A DNA stretch of 64,000 nt from Sphingomonas lenta. GTDB lineage: Bacteria > Pseudomonadota > Alphaproteobacteria > Sphingomonadales > Sphingomonadaceae. This document shows, piece by piece, positions 1-7,075 of this stretch (the first letter of the stretch is position 1; each line of letters begins with the position of its first letter). Made by a program: the position numbers and the translations under genes. The stretch covers positions 494,501 through 558,500 of the forward strand of contig NZ_NSLI01000004.1 in NCBI RefSeq assembly GCF_002288825.1, in the 5' to 3' direction. A model generated the notes under the pieces. It did not search any database. It had not been told where the DNA came from and saw only the letters and a list, made by a program, of their open reading frames with translations.

Positions 1-86
1 CCAGGCACCGTCAGCTGCATGGCGGACTGCTGACAGGCGGCGAGCCCGGTGGCAAGCGCCAGCATCGCCCAGTGCGCGCGCGCCAT
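1..86 (-). CDS. Lipoprotein, N-terminal part only (runs off the window)
   Basis: An ATG at 84-86 on the minus strand opens a frame of 28 codons that reaches the window edge. It reads MARAHWAMLALATGLAACQQ and then SAMQLTVP, a textbook lipoprotein signal peptide: positive start, hydrophobic stretch, and lipobox LAAC, so Cys18 would be lipidated. The gene starts 11 bp after the stop of the 462-residue protein upstream and is probably co-transcribed with it. Nothing can be said about the mature domain. By inference it sits in the outer or inner membrane facing the periplasm. Because it follows an unrecognised helical protein directly, a partner or immunity-type role is possible but unproven. Confidence 0.65.
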   Translation of the reverse strand, partial: MARAHWAMLALATGLAACQQSAMQLTVP

Positions 87-97
87 GCCGCCGTGCG

Positions 98-1486
98 TCA
101 CCGGTCCATCGCGTGGCCGTTCATCACCTCGCTGACCGCGGCGATGAACTGCGCGCGCGCTTCGCCGGTGGGCAGCTCGCCCCGCGCGTTGCGCGGCATG
201 CCGGCCTCGTGCATCGCGCTGAAGAAGTCTTGGCGGTCGCCGCTCGCCTTGTCCCCGACCGCCTCCGCGACCTGCTGCGTCACGATGCCGCCGATCCCGA
301 CCGCGATCTGACCGCCGACCGGGAACGCGGCCGCCGCGGTGGACGCGCCGCCCGTCAGCAGCGACACCGAGAGCGCGCGCTGTTTCTCCGCATCGGCGTC
401 GACGTTGGACGCGGCCGCCATCGCCGCCCCCGTGAAGTATCCGGACCGGACGGCGTTGCGGAAATCCTCGTTGTTCCCGTCGCGATCATAATCGTGGGCG
501 AAACGCGCCGAATCCGTCTGGGTGTCGCCGGGGATCGGCTCGCCGCGGCGCACCTGCGCGCCCAACTGGCCGATCAGCCGCGTGTCTCCCCGGATCACGG
601 CGACCTCGAGATAGTCGGTGAGGTGGCCCATGCCGACGTCGCGCAACGCCATCTGGTCGATCATGCCGCGCGGATCGGTGCGGATCAGCCCCGTCATCGC
701 GTCGTAGAAGGGCGTGAGCGCCGGGAAGTCCTGGCCCGAAAACGGCATCTTCACCGCGTCGCGCAGCTCCTGCGAGCTCTGCGCGGCGTAGCCGAAGAAC
801 TCGGTCCTGGTGGCGACGCTGCGCGACCGCGCCACCGCGGCGTAGAGTTGGCCGTACGCCTCCGAGCTCTCCGCGCCGCTGCGGTAGGAGTTGGTCGCCA
901 GCGACTCGCGTTGCGCCGGCGTCAGCGCGCCCAGCGCCGCATCGATCTCGGCGGGCCGGTCCAGGTTGCCGATAACGCGCGCCACCACGTCCTCGGTGGT
1001 CGTGAAGTTGCCCACCCGCGTCCGGCCGTTCAGCGACTCGCCCATGCGGTCGACGAACTCCACCGCCGTGCGCCCGCCCGCGCGGCCGATCGCCGCGCCC
1101 AGCGCTTCGCCGTCGCCGACGAAGCGCGTGTTGTTCATCACCCGCACGAGCTGTGTCGCGTCCAGGTTCTCGGCCAGGTGGTTGTGGAAATCGCGCTTCT
1201 CGTTCGCCGACAAGCCGCCCCGCACGCCGTTGACCTCGCCGAGCCAATGGCCGAGCGTCTCGTCCGACAGGCGCGAGAAGACCGCCGACTGCTGCTCGGG
1301 CGTCAGCCCGTTCAGCGCCGCGCGCGCGTCCATCAGGTCGCCATGGCCGACGTCCCAATCGGTGAAGCCCTCGTCCAGCGCCGCCTCGATCCGCTCCACC
1401 GCGCGCCCGACCGGGTCGCTCCGCGCGGGCGGGGGCGGCGCGTAGCCGACGGGGTTGGTGGACTGAACTCCGACTAGATCCGCCAT
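98..1486 (-). CDS. Unrecognised alpha-helical protein of 462 residues
   Basis: I do not recognise the family. The protein has no signal peptide and opens with a proline-rich tail (YAPPPPARSDP). It continues with helical segments that look repetitive: LTPEQQ near residue 60 is echoed by LTPAQRE near 190. An acidic EF-hand-like stretch DYDRDGNNEDF lies near residue 335. Close to the C-terminus is a Gly/Ala-rich hydrophobic segment (SVSLLTGGASTAAAAFPVGG) followed by IAVGIGGIVTQQVAEAVG, a possible membrane-active or glycine-zipper region. The ATG at 1484-1486 has a GGAG about 12 bases upstream. A lipoprotein gene follows 11 bp downstream. Length, lack of an export signal, a late hydrophobic segment and an adjacent lipoprotein are compatible with a secreted effector/immunity pair, which is inference only. 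A structural or housekeeping role is equally open. Confidence 0.75.
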   Translation of the reverse strand: MADLVGVQSTNPVGYAPPPPARSDPVGRAVERIEAALDEGFTDWDVGHGDLMDARAALNGLTPEQQSAVFSRLSDETLGHWLGEVNGVRGGLSANEKRDFHNHLAENLDATQLVRVMNNTRFVGDGEALGAAIGRAGGRTAVEFVDRMGESLNGRTRVGNFTTTEDVVARVIGNLDRPAEIDAALGALTPAQRESLATNSYRSGAESSEAYGQLYAAVARSRSVATRTEFFGYAAQSSQELRDAVKMPFSGQDFPALTPFYDAMTGLIRTDPRGMIDQMALRDVGMGHLTDYLEVAVIRGDTRLIGQLGAQVRRGEPIPGDTQTDSARFAHDYDRDGNNEDFRNAVRSGYFTGAAMAAASNVDADAEKQRALSVSLLTGGASTAAAAFPVGGQIAVGIGGIVTQQVAEAVGDKASGDRQDFFSAMHEAGMPRNARGELPTGEARAQFIAAVSEVMNGHAMDR

Positions 1487-1585
1487 GGCGACCGGCTCCG
1501 CGTTCTCGACGGCCCATCACGCCGTCCGACGGACGCGATGTGCCACAGGCCGCGGAGCCGGAATATAGTCGTTTCGCCTAGTCGC

Positions 1586-1942
1586 TCAGCGCGCGGCGAC
1601 GCCGGTCGGGGCCGTGCCGGCCACCTGCCGGGCGCGCGCGTTGCACTTGGCGAGGTCCTCGGCCCCGAGCGGCTCCCCGCCCGCCGAGAAGCTCCGCATC
1701 GGCCCCACGTCGCGCGCGAGCAGCTGGCAGAGCACCACCGGACGCTCGGGCGCGCGGGCCGCGAGATAGGCGCCGCCGGAACCCAGGCTCCACGGCGTCG
1801 ACCGGGTGATCACGCGGGTCTTGGCGGCGGGGGCGGCGGGCACCGCGACATAGTGCGCGGGCCCCTGCGCGTCCGCCGCACCGGCGGCGGAGAGCAGAAC
1901 GGCGGAGGCGGCGAGCGCGCCGGCGACGGAGAGGATGCGCAT
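1586..1942 (-). CDS. Small secreted protein, resembles the CC_3452 family
   Basis: A 118-residue protein with a clear Sec signal peptide (MRILSVAGALAASAVLLSAA, cleavage near AADA/Q). The mature part has the pattern TPWSLGSGGAYL, then RPVVLCQLLARDVGPMRSF, then GGEPLGAEDLAKCN. This matches from memory the small Caulobacter/Sphingomonas CC_3452-like family of unknown function, with a late Cys pair (in RPVVLC and DLAKCN). The earlier W-x-C motif that I remember from relatives seems replaced by WSLGSGG, so one possible disulfide may be lost. It is periplasmic or secreted by inference. It is transcribed divergently from the HxlR regulator across a 132-bp gap that holds a large palindrome, so it is a likely target of that regulator. 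Confidence 0.7.
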   Translation of the reverse strand: MRILSVAGALAASAVLLSAAGAADAQGPAHYVAVPAAPAAKTRVITRSTPWSLGSGGAYLAARAPERPVVLCQLLARDVGPMRSFSAGGEPLGAEDLAKCNARARQVAGTAPTGVAAR

Positions 1943-1988
1943 GGGAAGCTCCTGTATTGGTCGGTTGCGAATCGCTACCTACTCTCCT

Positions 1989-2014
1989 AAGTTTCACGTT
2001 GCAACTAGAAACTT
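1989..2014. promoter_or_regulatory. 26-bp near-perfect palindrome, candidate HxlR operator
   Basis: The arms AAGTTTC (1989-1995) and GAAACTT (2008-2014) are perfect inverted repeats, and the centre contains GTTGCAAC (1998-2005), itself a palindrome. Over the full 26 bp, 11 of 13 base pairs are symmetric. It lies between divergent genes for a small secreted protein and an HxlR-type regulator. HxlR proteins bind as dimers to dyads and often regulate neighbouring genes, so this is the best operator candidate. Binding is inferred. Confidence 0.55.
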
Positions 2015-2074
2015 ATATGACGTTGGCGTGACGGGAGAACTGCGATACAAGTTCTTCGGACGAGAGGATTTCCG

Positions 2075-2545
2075 ATGGGCGAACTGCGCGAGCGACTGTC
2101 CGAATGCAGCTTGCCGGCCGCGCTGGAGGCGATGGGCGAGCGCTGGTCGTTCCTGATCCTGCGCGCGTCCTTTAACGGCCTTCACCATTTCGAGGAGTTC
2201 CAGCAGGAGCTCGGCATCGCGCGCAACATCCTCGCGAACCGGCTTCAACGTCTCGTCGAGCACGGCATCCTGACGCGCCAGCCCTGCCCGGAGGACCGCC
2301 GCAAGATCGAGTACCGCCTGACCGACAAGGGCTTCGCGCTGCTCCCCACCATGGTCGCGCTCCGCCAATGGGGCGAGCGCTGGGGCACGGGCGAGCCGGC
2401 CTTTCCCGTCCTCGTCGACGCGCGCGACCGGAAGCCCATCCGCGAGGTGGCGGTGCTGAGCCATGACGGCCGCGTGCTCGGCAAGCACGACCTCATTTGG
2501 GCTCTACCCAGTGAAGTCGGGCAGGCGGAGCGCGCAGCGGCTTAG
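2075..2545 (+). CDS. HxlR-family winged-helix transcriptional regulator
   Basis: A 156-residue protein. Residues about 10-100 match the HxlR winged-helix domain: CSLPAALEAMGERWSFLILR, the recognition-helix region ELGIARNILANRLQRLVEHGIL, then the wing RKIEYRLTDKGFALLPTMVAL. Cys11 at the start of the domain is where several HxlR members carry a redox- or electrophile-sensing cysteine; here it is followed by further Cys in the wing (QPCPEDRR). The ATG is preceded by GAGAGGAT. The protein would act as a cytoplasmic dimeric repressor or activator, usually triggered by aldehydes, quinones or oxidative stress. Its divergent neighbour and the 26-bp palindrome suggest local or autogenous control. The effector is unknown. 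Confidence 0.9.
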   Translation: MGELRERLSECSLPAALEAMGERWSFLILRASFNGLHHFEEFQQELGIARNILANRLQRLVEHGILTRQPCPEDRRKIEYRLTDKGFALLPTMVALRQWGERWGTGEPAFPVLVDARDRKPIREVAVLSHDGRVLGKHDLIWALPSEVGQAERAAA

Positions 2546-2762
2546 CGAGCTAAGCCGCGCTACCGGCGCTCCGCCCGGCCGGCGGCGCCACGGCGCCGAC
2601 CGACGAAGCGTGGGCTTTGCCCACGCTGGTCTGGGCATGGGCGGCTATGCAAAAACACGGAGGAGCGGCTCAGCGCGGGCGAAGCCCGCGCGTCGTCGGT
2701 CGCGGCTTGCGGCCGCGCCGGCCGGGCGCGTCGCTTAGGCTCGGCCCAGCTCCGCTAGGCCG
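2546..2762. repeat. Intergenic hairpin-rich repeat region (GACGACGCGG type)
   Basis: This gap between convergent genes holds no credible gene. It contains hairpins such as AGCGTGGGCTTTGCCCACGCT and an opposed copy AGCGCGGGCGAAGCCCGCGC, flanked by CCGACCGACGA and TCGTCGGTCG. The motif (GACGACG next to a GC stem closed by TTTG or TTCG) recurs at about 10064-10153, 17823-17905 and 45228-45335, always right after a gene end. It looks like a REP-type palindromic unit that may also act in termination. Confidence 0.5.
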
Positions 2763-3206
2763 TCACGCAACGCGCTCCGGCTGCCCCGCGATCAGCGCTT
2801 CCAAAAACACCCGCACCTCGTCCGCGATCGGCGCGGGCCGGCCCGTCGGCAGGTGCACGTTGACCACCACCAGCTCGATCCGCGCGTGCAGCTCGCCCGT
2901 CTCCCCGTGGAGCAGCTCGAACCGCTGCACGAGGCTCGACCCGCCCACCCGCTCCAACCGCACCCAGGCCTCGACGACGTCGCCCCAGGCGAACGGCTTC
3001 AGATAGTCCACCTCCGCGCGCCGCACGTGGAACTCGGTCTCGCGCCACGCCTCGCCCAGCGCCACGTCGATCCCCGTCCACTCCCACCATTCGGAAACGG
3101 CCGCGTCCGCATATTCCAGGTAGCGCGAGTTAAAGACGACCTTTTGGCCGTCGATCTCGGCGTAGCGGACGCGGAAGCGGGTGGAGAAGGCGAAGCCGGG
3201 GCGCAT
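2763..3206 (-). CDS. Acyl-CoA thioesterase, 4HBT (YbgC/FadM-like) hotdog family
   Basis: About 147 residues. The hotdog-fold signature is clear: RFRVRYAEIDGQKVVFNSRY then LEYADAAVSEWW, with the catalytic-type Asp in YAEID and the following VVFNSRYL helix. The C-terminal half has FELLHGETGELHARIELVVV and NVHLPTGRPAPI, as in 4-hydroxybenzoyl-CoA-thioesterase relatives. It should hydrolyse acyl-CoA thioesters in the cytoplasm; the substrate cannot be read from sequence. The start is uncertain. The ATG at 3204-3206 (MRPGFAFSTRF) gives the usual N-terminus, while an ATG at 3218 or TTG at 3242 would add 4 or 12 atypical residues. It is monocistronic between a repeat region and a small + strand gene. 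Confidence 0.85.
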   Translation of the reverse strand: MRPGFAFSTRFRVRYAEIDGQKVVFNSRYLEYADAAVSEWWEWTGIDVALGEAWRETEFHVRRAEVDYLKPFAWGDVVEAWVRLERVGGSSLVQRFELLHGETGELHARIELVVVNVHLPTGRPAPIADEVRVFLEALIAGQPERVA

Positions 3207-3331
3207 GGGACGGCCCATGCCGGACCGCGCCCCTCGCGGCAACAGGGCCGAAAGGGAACTTCCCGGCGGTTCGCGCGATGTTACCGCAAGGTCGCAGGGA
3301 GAGTGATCACAAAGGGCATGGGAGCAACGCC

Positions 3332-3439
3332 ATGTCGCGTCACGTCGCCGATTCGAAGCCTTTGCCGATGACCGGGTTCGTCTACGCCGTGCCGTTCGGC
3401 GTCGCGCTCTGGGCGCTGATCATCCTGCCGTTCGTATGA
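3332..3439 (+). CDS. 35-residue single-span membrane peptide
   Basis: A short gene reading MSRHVADSKPLPMTGFVYAV then PFGVALWALIILPFV. A GGAG Shine-Dalgarno (3321-3324) lies 7 bases before the ATG, a very good match. The product has a short polar N-terminus and one C-terminal transmembrane helix ending at the last residue. Its stop at 3437-3439 lies 10 bp from the stop of the convergent aminotransferase gene. The function is unknown; such peptides often modulate membrane enzymes. Its reality rests on the ribosome site, the hydrophobicity pattern and the compact fit between neighbours. Confidence 0.6.
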   Translation: MSRHVADSKPLPMTGFVYAVPFGVALWALIILPFV

Positions 3440-3449
3440 GGCGCGCGCG

Positions 3450-4658
3450 TCAGCCCGCGCCCCGCGCCGGCGTGTTCACACCCATGCTCTGGAGATAGCG
3501 CTTCACGTTGCGCGCCGCCTGGCGCAACCGCTGCTCGTTCTCGACCATGGCGATGCGCACGTAACCTTCGCCGTTCTCGCCGTACCCGACGCCCGGCGCC
3601 ACCGCGACCTTGGCGTGGGTGAGGAGCTGCTTGGAGAATTCGAGCGACCCCAGATGCGCGAGCGCCGGGGGCAGGGGCGCCCAGGCGAACATCGACGCGC
3701 GGGGGCTGGGGATGTCCCACCCGCTCCGGCCGAAGCTCTCCACCAGCACGTCGCGGCGCTTGTGGTAGAGCCGGCGGTTCCGCTCCACGATGTCCTGCGG
3801 CCCGTTCAGCGCCGCGCAGGCCGCCGCCTGGATGGGCGTGAACGCGCCGTAATCCAAGTACGACTTCACCCGCGTCATCGCCGCGATGAGCTTGCGGTTG
3901 CCGACCGCGAAGCCGATCCGCCACCCCGCCATCGAGTAGGTCTTGGACAGGCTGGTAAACTCGATCGCCACATCCTTGGCGCCGGGCACTTGCAGGATGG
4001 AGGGCGTCGGCCGCCCGTCGAAGTACAGCTCCGAATAGGCGAGGTCGGAGATCACCCACACCCCGTTCTCGCGCGCCCAGGCGACCAGCCGCTCGTAGAA
4101 GGAGAGGTCCACGGCCTCCGCAGTCGGGTTGGACGGGTAGTTCACCACCAGCACGCTGGGCCGAGGCACCGTGAAGCTCATCGCGCGCTCCAGGCTCTCG
4201 AAATAGCGCTCGTCGGGCGTGGTCGGCACCGCGCGGATCGTCGCGCCCGCGATGATGAAGCCGAAGGTGTGGATGGGGTAGGAGGGGTTGGGCGCGAGGA
4301 TTACGTCGCCGGGCGCGGTGATCGCGGTGGCGAGGCTCGCCAGCCCCTCCTTGGACCCCATGGTGACGACGACCTCCGCCTCCGGATCGACGTCGACGCC
4401 GAAGCGGCGGCCGTAATAGTTCGCCTGCGCCCGCCTGAGGCCGGGAATGCCCTTCGACGCCGAATAGCCGTGCGCGTCCGGCTTGGCTGCCACCTCCGTC
4501 AGCTTGTCGATGACGTGCGGCGGCGGCGGCAGGTCGGGATTGCCCATGCCGAGGTCGATGATGTCCTCACCCCCCGCCCGCGCCTGCGCGCGCATCGCGT
4601 TCACCTCCGCGATGACATAGGGGGGCAAGCGGCGGATGCGGTAGAAGTCGTCGGACAT
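3450..4658 (-). CDS. alaC: Class I/II aminotransferase, AlaC-type alanine transaminase
   Basis: A 402-residue PLP aminotransferase of the LL-DAP-aminotransferase/AlaC group. Visible motifs are GMGNPDLPPPPHVIDKL, HGYSASKGIPGLRRA, the cofactor-loop VTMGSKEGLASL, NYPSNPTAEAVDLSFYERLV, VISDLAYSELYFDG, and SLSKTYSMAGWRIGF with the Schiff-base Lys. The C-terminal carboxylate-binding Arg is expected in GEGYVRIAMVEN. It likely interconverts alanine/2-oxoglutarate and pyruvate/glutamate. In Sphingomonads this family often precedes homoserine dehydrogenase, but that gene is not adjacent here. The start at 4658 (MSDDFYRIRRLPPYV) gives the conserved N-terminus; an upstream start at 4691 would add 11 unlikely residues. 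A close aspartate or LL-DAP aminotransferase role remains possible. Confidence 0.85.
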   Translation of the reverse strand: MSDDFYRIRRLPPYVIAEVNAMRAQARAGGEDIIDLGMGNPDLPPPPHVIDKLTEVAAKPDAHGYSASKGIPGLRRAQANYYGRRFGVDVDPEAEVVVTMGSKEGLASLATAITAPGDVILAPNPSYPIHTFGFIIAGATIRAVPTTPDERYFESLERAMSFTVPRPSVLVVNYPSNPTAEAVDLSFYERLVAWARENGVWVISDLAYSELYFDGRPTPSILQVPGAKDVAIEFTSLSKTYSMAGWRIGFAVGNRKLIAAMTRVKSYLDYGAFTPIQAAACAALNGPQDIVERNRRLYHKRRDVLVESFGRSGWDIPSPRASMFAWAPLPPALAHLGSLEFSKQLLTHAKVAVAPGVGYGENGEGYVRIAMVENEQRLRQAARNVKRYLQSMGVNTPARGAG

Positions 4659-4703
4659 GGGCGGCCTTTCGGGTCGGGGCGACCCTATCAACCAACCGCC
4701 ATC

Positions 4704-4874
4704 CCGTCACCCCGGACTTGTTCCGGGGTCCATCGTCGCGCACGCATCCCCGTACAAGGGCGCGCACCGCCCGCGGTCCACCACCCGCAGACGGTTCGCC
4801 CGGACAGCGATGGACCCCGGAACGGGGCTCCCAGCAAAGTACTACTTTGCTGGGGTCCCATGTCCGGGGTGACG
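4704..4874. repeat. Inverted-repeat element, CCGGACTTGTTCCGGGG family, with a nested palindrome
   Basis: The 322-bp gap 4659-4980 has no gene. Its main content is a long inverted repeat: CGTCACCCCGGACTTG on the left (from 4705) and TCCGGGGTGACG on the right (to 4873). Sister copies lie at 16604-16738, 50695-50790 and 55138-55269. Unlike those, the right arm here is interrupted between GGAAC (4819-4823) and TCCGGGG by a small palindromic unit centred at 4842. A separate GC hairpin (AGGGGAGC 4906-4913 with GCTCCCCT 4924-4931) follows and may terminate read-through. Confidence 0.65.
4830..4854. repeat. Perfect 12-bp-stem palindrome GCAAAGTA-C-TACTTTGC, copy 1
   Basis: CCCAGCAAAGTA (4830-4841), one central C, then the exact reverse complement (4843-4854), flanked by GGGG and GGGTCCC. 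It interrupts the right arm of a larger intergenic repeat. The only other copy in the window (55005-55029) lies inside a coding sequence. The nested position implies that it arrived after the larger repeat. Confidence 0.7.
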
Positions 4875-4980
4875 CAAGAGGGTCGTCAGGGCCGCGGTGA
4901 TGGGGAGGGGAGCCGAACCGACCGCTCCCCTTCGCGCATACGCCGGTTTAGGTTAGGATCGTCGCCCGGAGAGGAAGGAC

Positions 4981-6093
4981 GTGGCGAAGCGACGCATCCA
5001 GCGCATCATGTCAAGCACGACGCGCTCGGGCGCGGTCCGGCGCGTCGCCCCGCTGGCGGCCGCCCTCGCGCTGCTCACGGCGGGCGTCGAGCGCCCGGCG
5101 CCGCCCGGCGACCAGCCCCGGCCCACCCCCACCCCCACCTCCCGGATGCCGCCGCTCCCGCCCGCGGTGATCGACGACCAGCTCGCCATTGGCGGCGACG
5201 ACATCGAGGCGCGTAAGCTCCGCACGCGCATGACGGTGCCGGTCACGGTCAACGGCCGCGGCCCGTTCCGCTTCGTGGTCGACAGCGGCGCCGACACCTC
5301 GGTGATCGGCCGCACCGTCGCCCAGGCGCTGGCGCTGCCGGCGGGCACGCCCGTGACGCTGCACGGCATGACGGCCAGCGGTTCCGTCGACCGGGTGCTG
5401 GTGGACAGGCTGGGGCTGGGCGGGAGCGGCTTCAGCGACCTGCACCTCCCCGTCCTGCAGGACCGGGACCTGGGCGCGGAGGGCATGCTCGGCATCGACA
5501 CGCTCGTCGAGCAGCGCCTGATGCTCGACTTCGAGAAGCGCACCATCAGCGTCGAGGACGCGCGCCGGCCGGTGCGGCGCATGGACGGCGACATCGTCGT
5601 GGTCGCGCGCCGCCGCCGCGGCCAGCTGATCCTGACGGAGGCGAGCGTCAACGGCAGGCGCGTCGACGCGGTGATCGACACCGGTTCGGAGATCACGATC
5701 GGCAACCTGGCGCTGCGCGACCGCCTCCGGCGGCGCTACGCGGACAAGATGGTCAAGGTCGCCGTCACGGGCGTGACGGGCGTCACCGCGGACCTGGAGC
5801 TCGTCCGCGTGGCGGAGCTGCGGCTGGGCCCGATCCACCTGCGCGACGTGCTCGTCGCCTTCGCCGACGTGCCGCCGTTCGGCGTGTTCGACCTGCGCGA
5901 CGAGCCGGCGCTGCTGCTCGGCACCGACCTGATGGAGCAGTTCCGCCGCGTGTCGCTCGACTTCCGCGCGCGCCGGGTGCGTTTCCAGCTGCGGCGATGC
6001 GGGACGACCGGCATCGTGCTCAGCACCTCCACCTCCATGTCCGCCGTATCGCGCCTGTCCTCGACGCCCGACGGGAGGGCGTGCCGGCGGTAA
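4981..6093 (+). CDS. Periplasmic retropepsin-like aspartic protease with two catalytic-type domains
   Basis: A 370-residue protein. It has a basic N-terminus and a hydrophobic segment (VAPLAAALALLTAG) that works as a signal peptide or anchor, then a Pro/Thr-rich linker (PRPTPTPTSRMPPLPP). Two retropepsin-type domains follow: the first has FVVDSGADTSVIG (near residue 100) with the flap-side GMLGIDTL, the second has AVIDTGSEITIGN (near 220) with ALLLGTDLM. Each contains a D-S/T-G active site, so the chain could form a pseudo-dimeric protease without homodimerising. The GTG at 4981 follows AGGAAGG closely and is preferred. Substrates are unknown. Bacterial members of this Asp-protease-2 group are poorly characterised. 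Confidence 0.8.
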   Translation: MAKRRIQRIMSSTTRSGAVRRVAPLAAALALLTAGVERPAPPGDQPRPTPTPTSRMPPLPPAVIDDQLAIGGDDIEARKLRTRMTVPVTVNGRGPFRFVVDSGADTSVIGRTVAQALALPAGTPVTLHGMTASGSVDRVLVDRLGLGGSGFSDLHLPVLQDRDLGAEGMLGIDTLVEQRLMLDFEKRTISVEDARRPVRRMDGDIVVVARRRRGQLILTEASVNGRRVDAVIDTGSEITIGNLALRDRLRRRYADKMVKVAVTGVTGVTADLELVRVAELRLGPIHLRDVLVAFADVPPFGVFDLRDEPALLLGTDLMEQFRRVSLDFRARRVRFQLRRCGTTGIVLSTSTSMSAVSRLSSTPDGRACRR

Positions 6094-6163
6094 CGGAAAT
6101 GCGCTTCGGCGCCCTCCCGTCGCCGTCCTCCTCTCCCCGCCACCGCCATTCCTCTCCCCACTG

Positions 6164-6262
6164 CCGTCATCCTGAACTCGTTTCAGGATCCAGCGCCGTC
6201 CACGCGACTCAGCCTGAGTCTTCCGTACCACCCTGGATGCTGAACCAAGTTCAGCATGACGG
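6164..6262. repeat. Inverted-repeat element, CGTCATCCTGAAC family
   Basis: CCGTCATCCTGAACTCGTTT CAGGATCCA (6164-6192) faces TGGATGCTGAACCAAGTTCA GCATGACGG (ending 6262), with about 40 bp between. This is a single copy in the window and a different family from the CCGGAC and CTCCCC elements. The 263-bp gap 6094-6356 otherwise holds only the upstream region of the HTH gene, with a strong AGGAGGAGGGG ribosome site next to its ATG. Confidence 0.6.
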
Positions 6263-6356
6263 CACGAGGGGATAGGCGGATGTCCCTCACCGAATTTTCC
6301 CCTGTCCTACAAGGAACCGATCTGGTTTCCTCGCTCTAGATCAGGAGGAGGGGACC

Positions 6357-7040
6357 ATGAACGACCAGACTATCGCCTCGGAGCGCCCGGAGGCTGACGG
6401 GACACGCAAGACCCGCCACGACGCGTTCGACGGCAAGCGCAAGCGCGCCTTTCTCGACGCGCTCGGCAAGGGCGGCTGCCTGCGCGACGCCGCCAGGCGG
6501 GCGGGCGTGTCGCACCAGACCGTCTACAACCACCAGCGCGCCGACAAGGCGTTCGCCCGGCAATGCGCGCTCGCGCTGGAGATGGCGGCGACCGACATCG
6601 AGCTCGAGGCCTGGGAGCGCGCGGTCAAGGGCGAGGAGGTGCCGATCGTCTATCGCGGCGAGGTCGTCGGCACGCGGCTGAGGCGGTCGGACAGGATGCT
6701 GCAGTTCCTGCTGCGCGCGGCCAAGCCGAAGAAGTACGGCGTCAACGCCGGCTTCACCCGCAAGCGCCTCACCAAGCTGGAGCGCAACACCATCGAGCGC
6801 GAGGTGCGCGCAGATTGGGCGGCGAAGAACCGCGCGACGGCGGAGGAGACGGATCGCGCGATCCTGAAAAAGCTCGCGGCGATGGATCGCCACAAGACGC
6901 CCCAGCGGCTCGCCCAGGGTTGGACCAAGCTCGACGACGGACAGTGGGTCCCACCGGGTTGGGTGCGTGCGGACACCGCGGTCGGCGCTGCGCTGCGCTG
7001 GTCCGACGACGGGGCTGAGCAGAAAGGCGTTTCCGTGTAA
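6357..7040 (+). CDS. HTH protein, phage terminase-small-subunit-like
   Basis: A 227-residue protein with a homeodomain-like helix-turn-helix near residues 30-60: AFLDALGKGGCLRDAARRAG, then VSHQTVYNHQRADKAFARQC. This arrangement resembles terminase small subunits and resolvase-type HTH segments. The middle part is helical and charged. The C-terminus is Trp-rich (GWTKLDDGQWVPPGWV). No phage genes lie nearby, so it is probably a chromosomal regulator or a domesticated phage protein. It ends 35 bp before phaC, on the same strand, and could be co-transcribed with the PHA genes. A role in PHA control is inference from position only. The ribosome site AGGAGGAGGGG is unusually strong. Confidence 0.75.
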   Translation: MNDQTIASERPEADGTRKTRHDAFDGKRKRAFLDALGKGGCLRDAARRAGVSHQTVYNHQRADKAFARQCALALEMAATDIELEAWERAVKGEEVPIVYRGEVVGTRLRRSDRMLQFLLRAAKPKKYGVNAGFTRKRLTKLERNTIEREVRADWAAKNRATAEETDRAILKKLAAMDRHKTPQRLAQGWTKLDDGQWVPPGWVRADTAVGAALRWSDDGAEQKGVSV

Positions 7041-7075
7041 AAGACGTCAAAGTCGCGACCCACCCGAGAGGACAC

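Noticed and set aside
113..1477. Long open frame antisense to the 462-residue protein
   Set aside because: Arg/Ala-rich composition, no motif and poor start; a shadow of high-GC codon bias.
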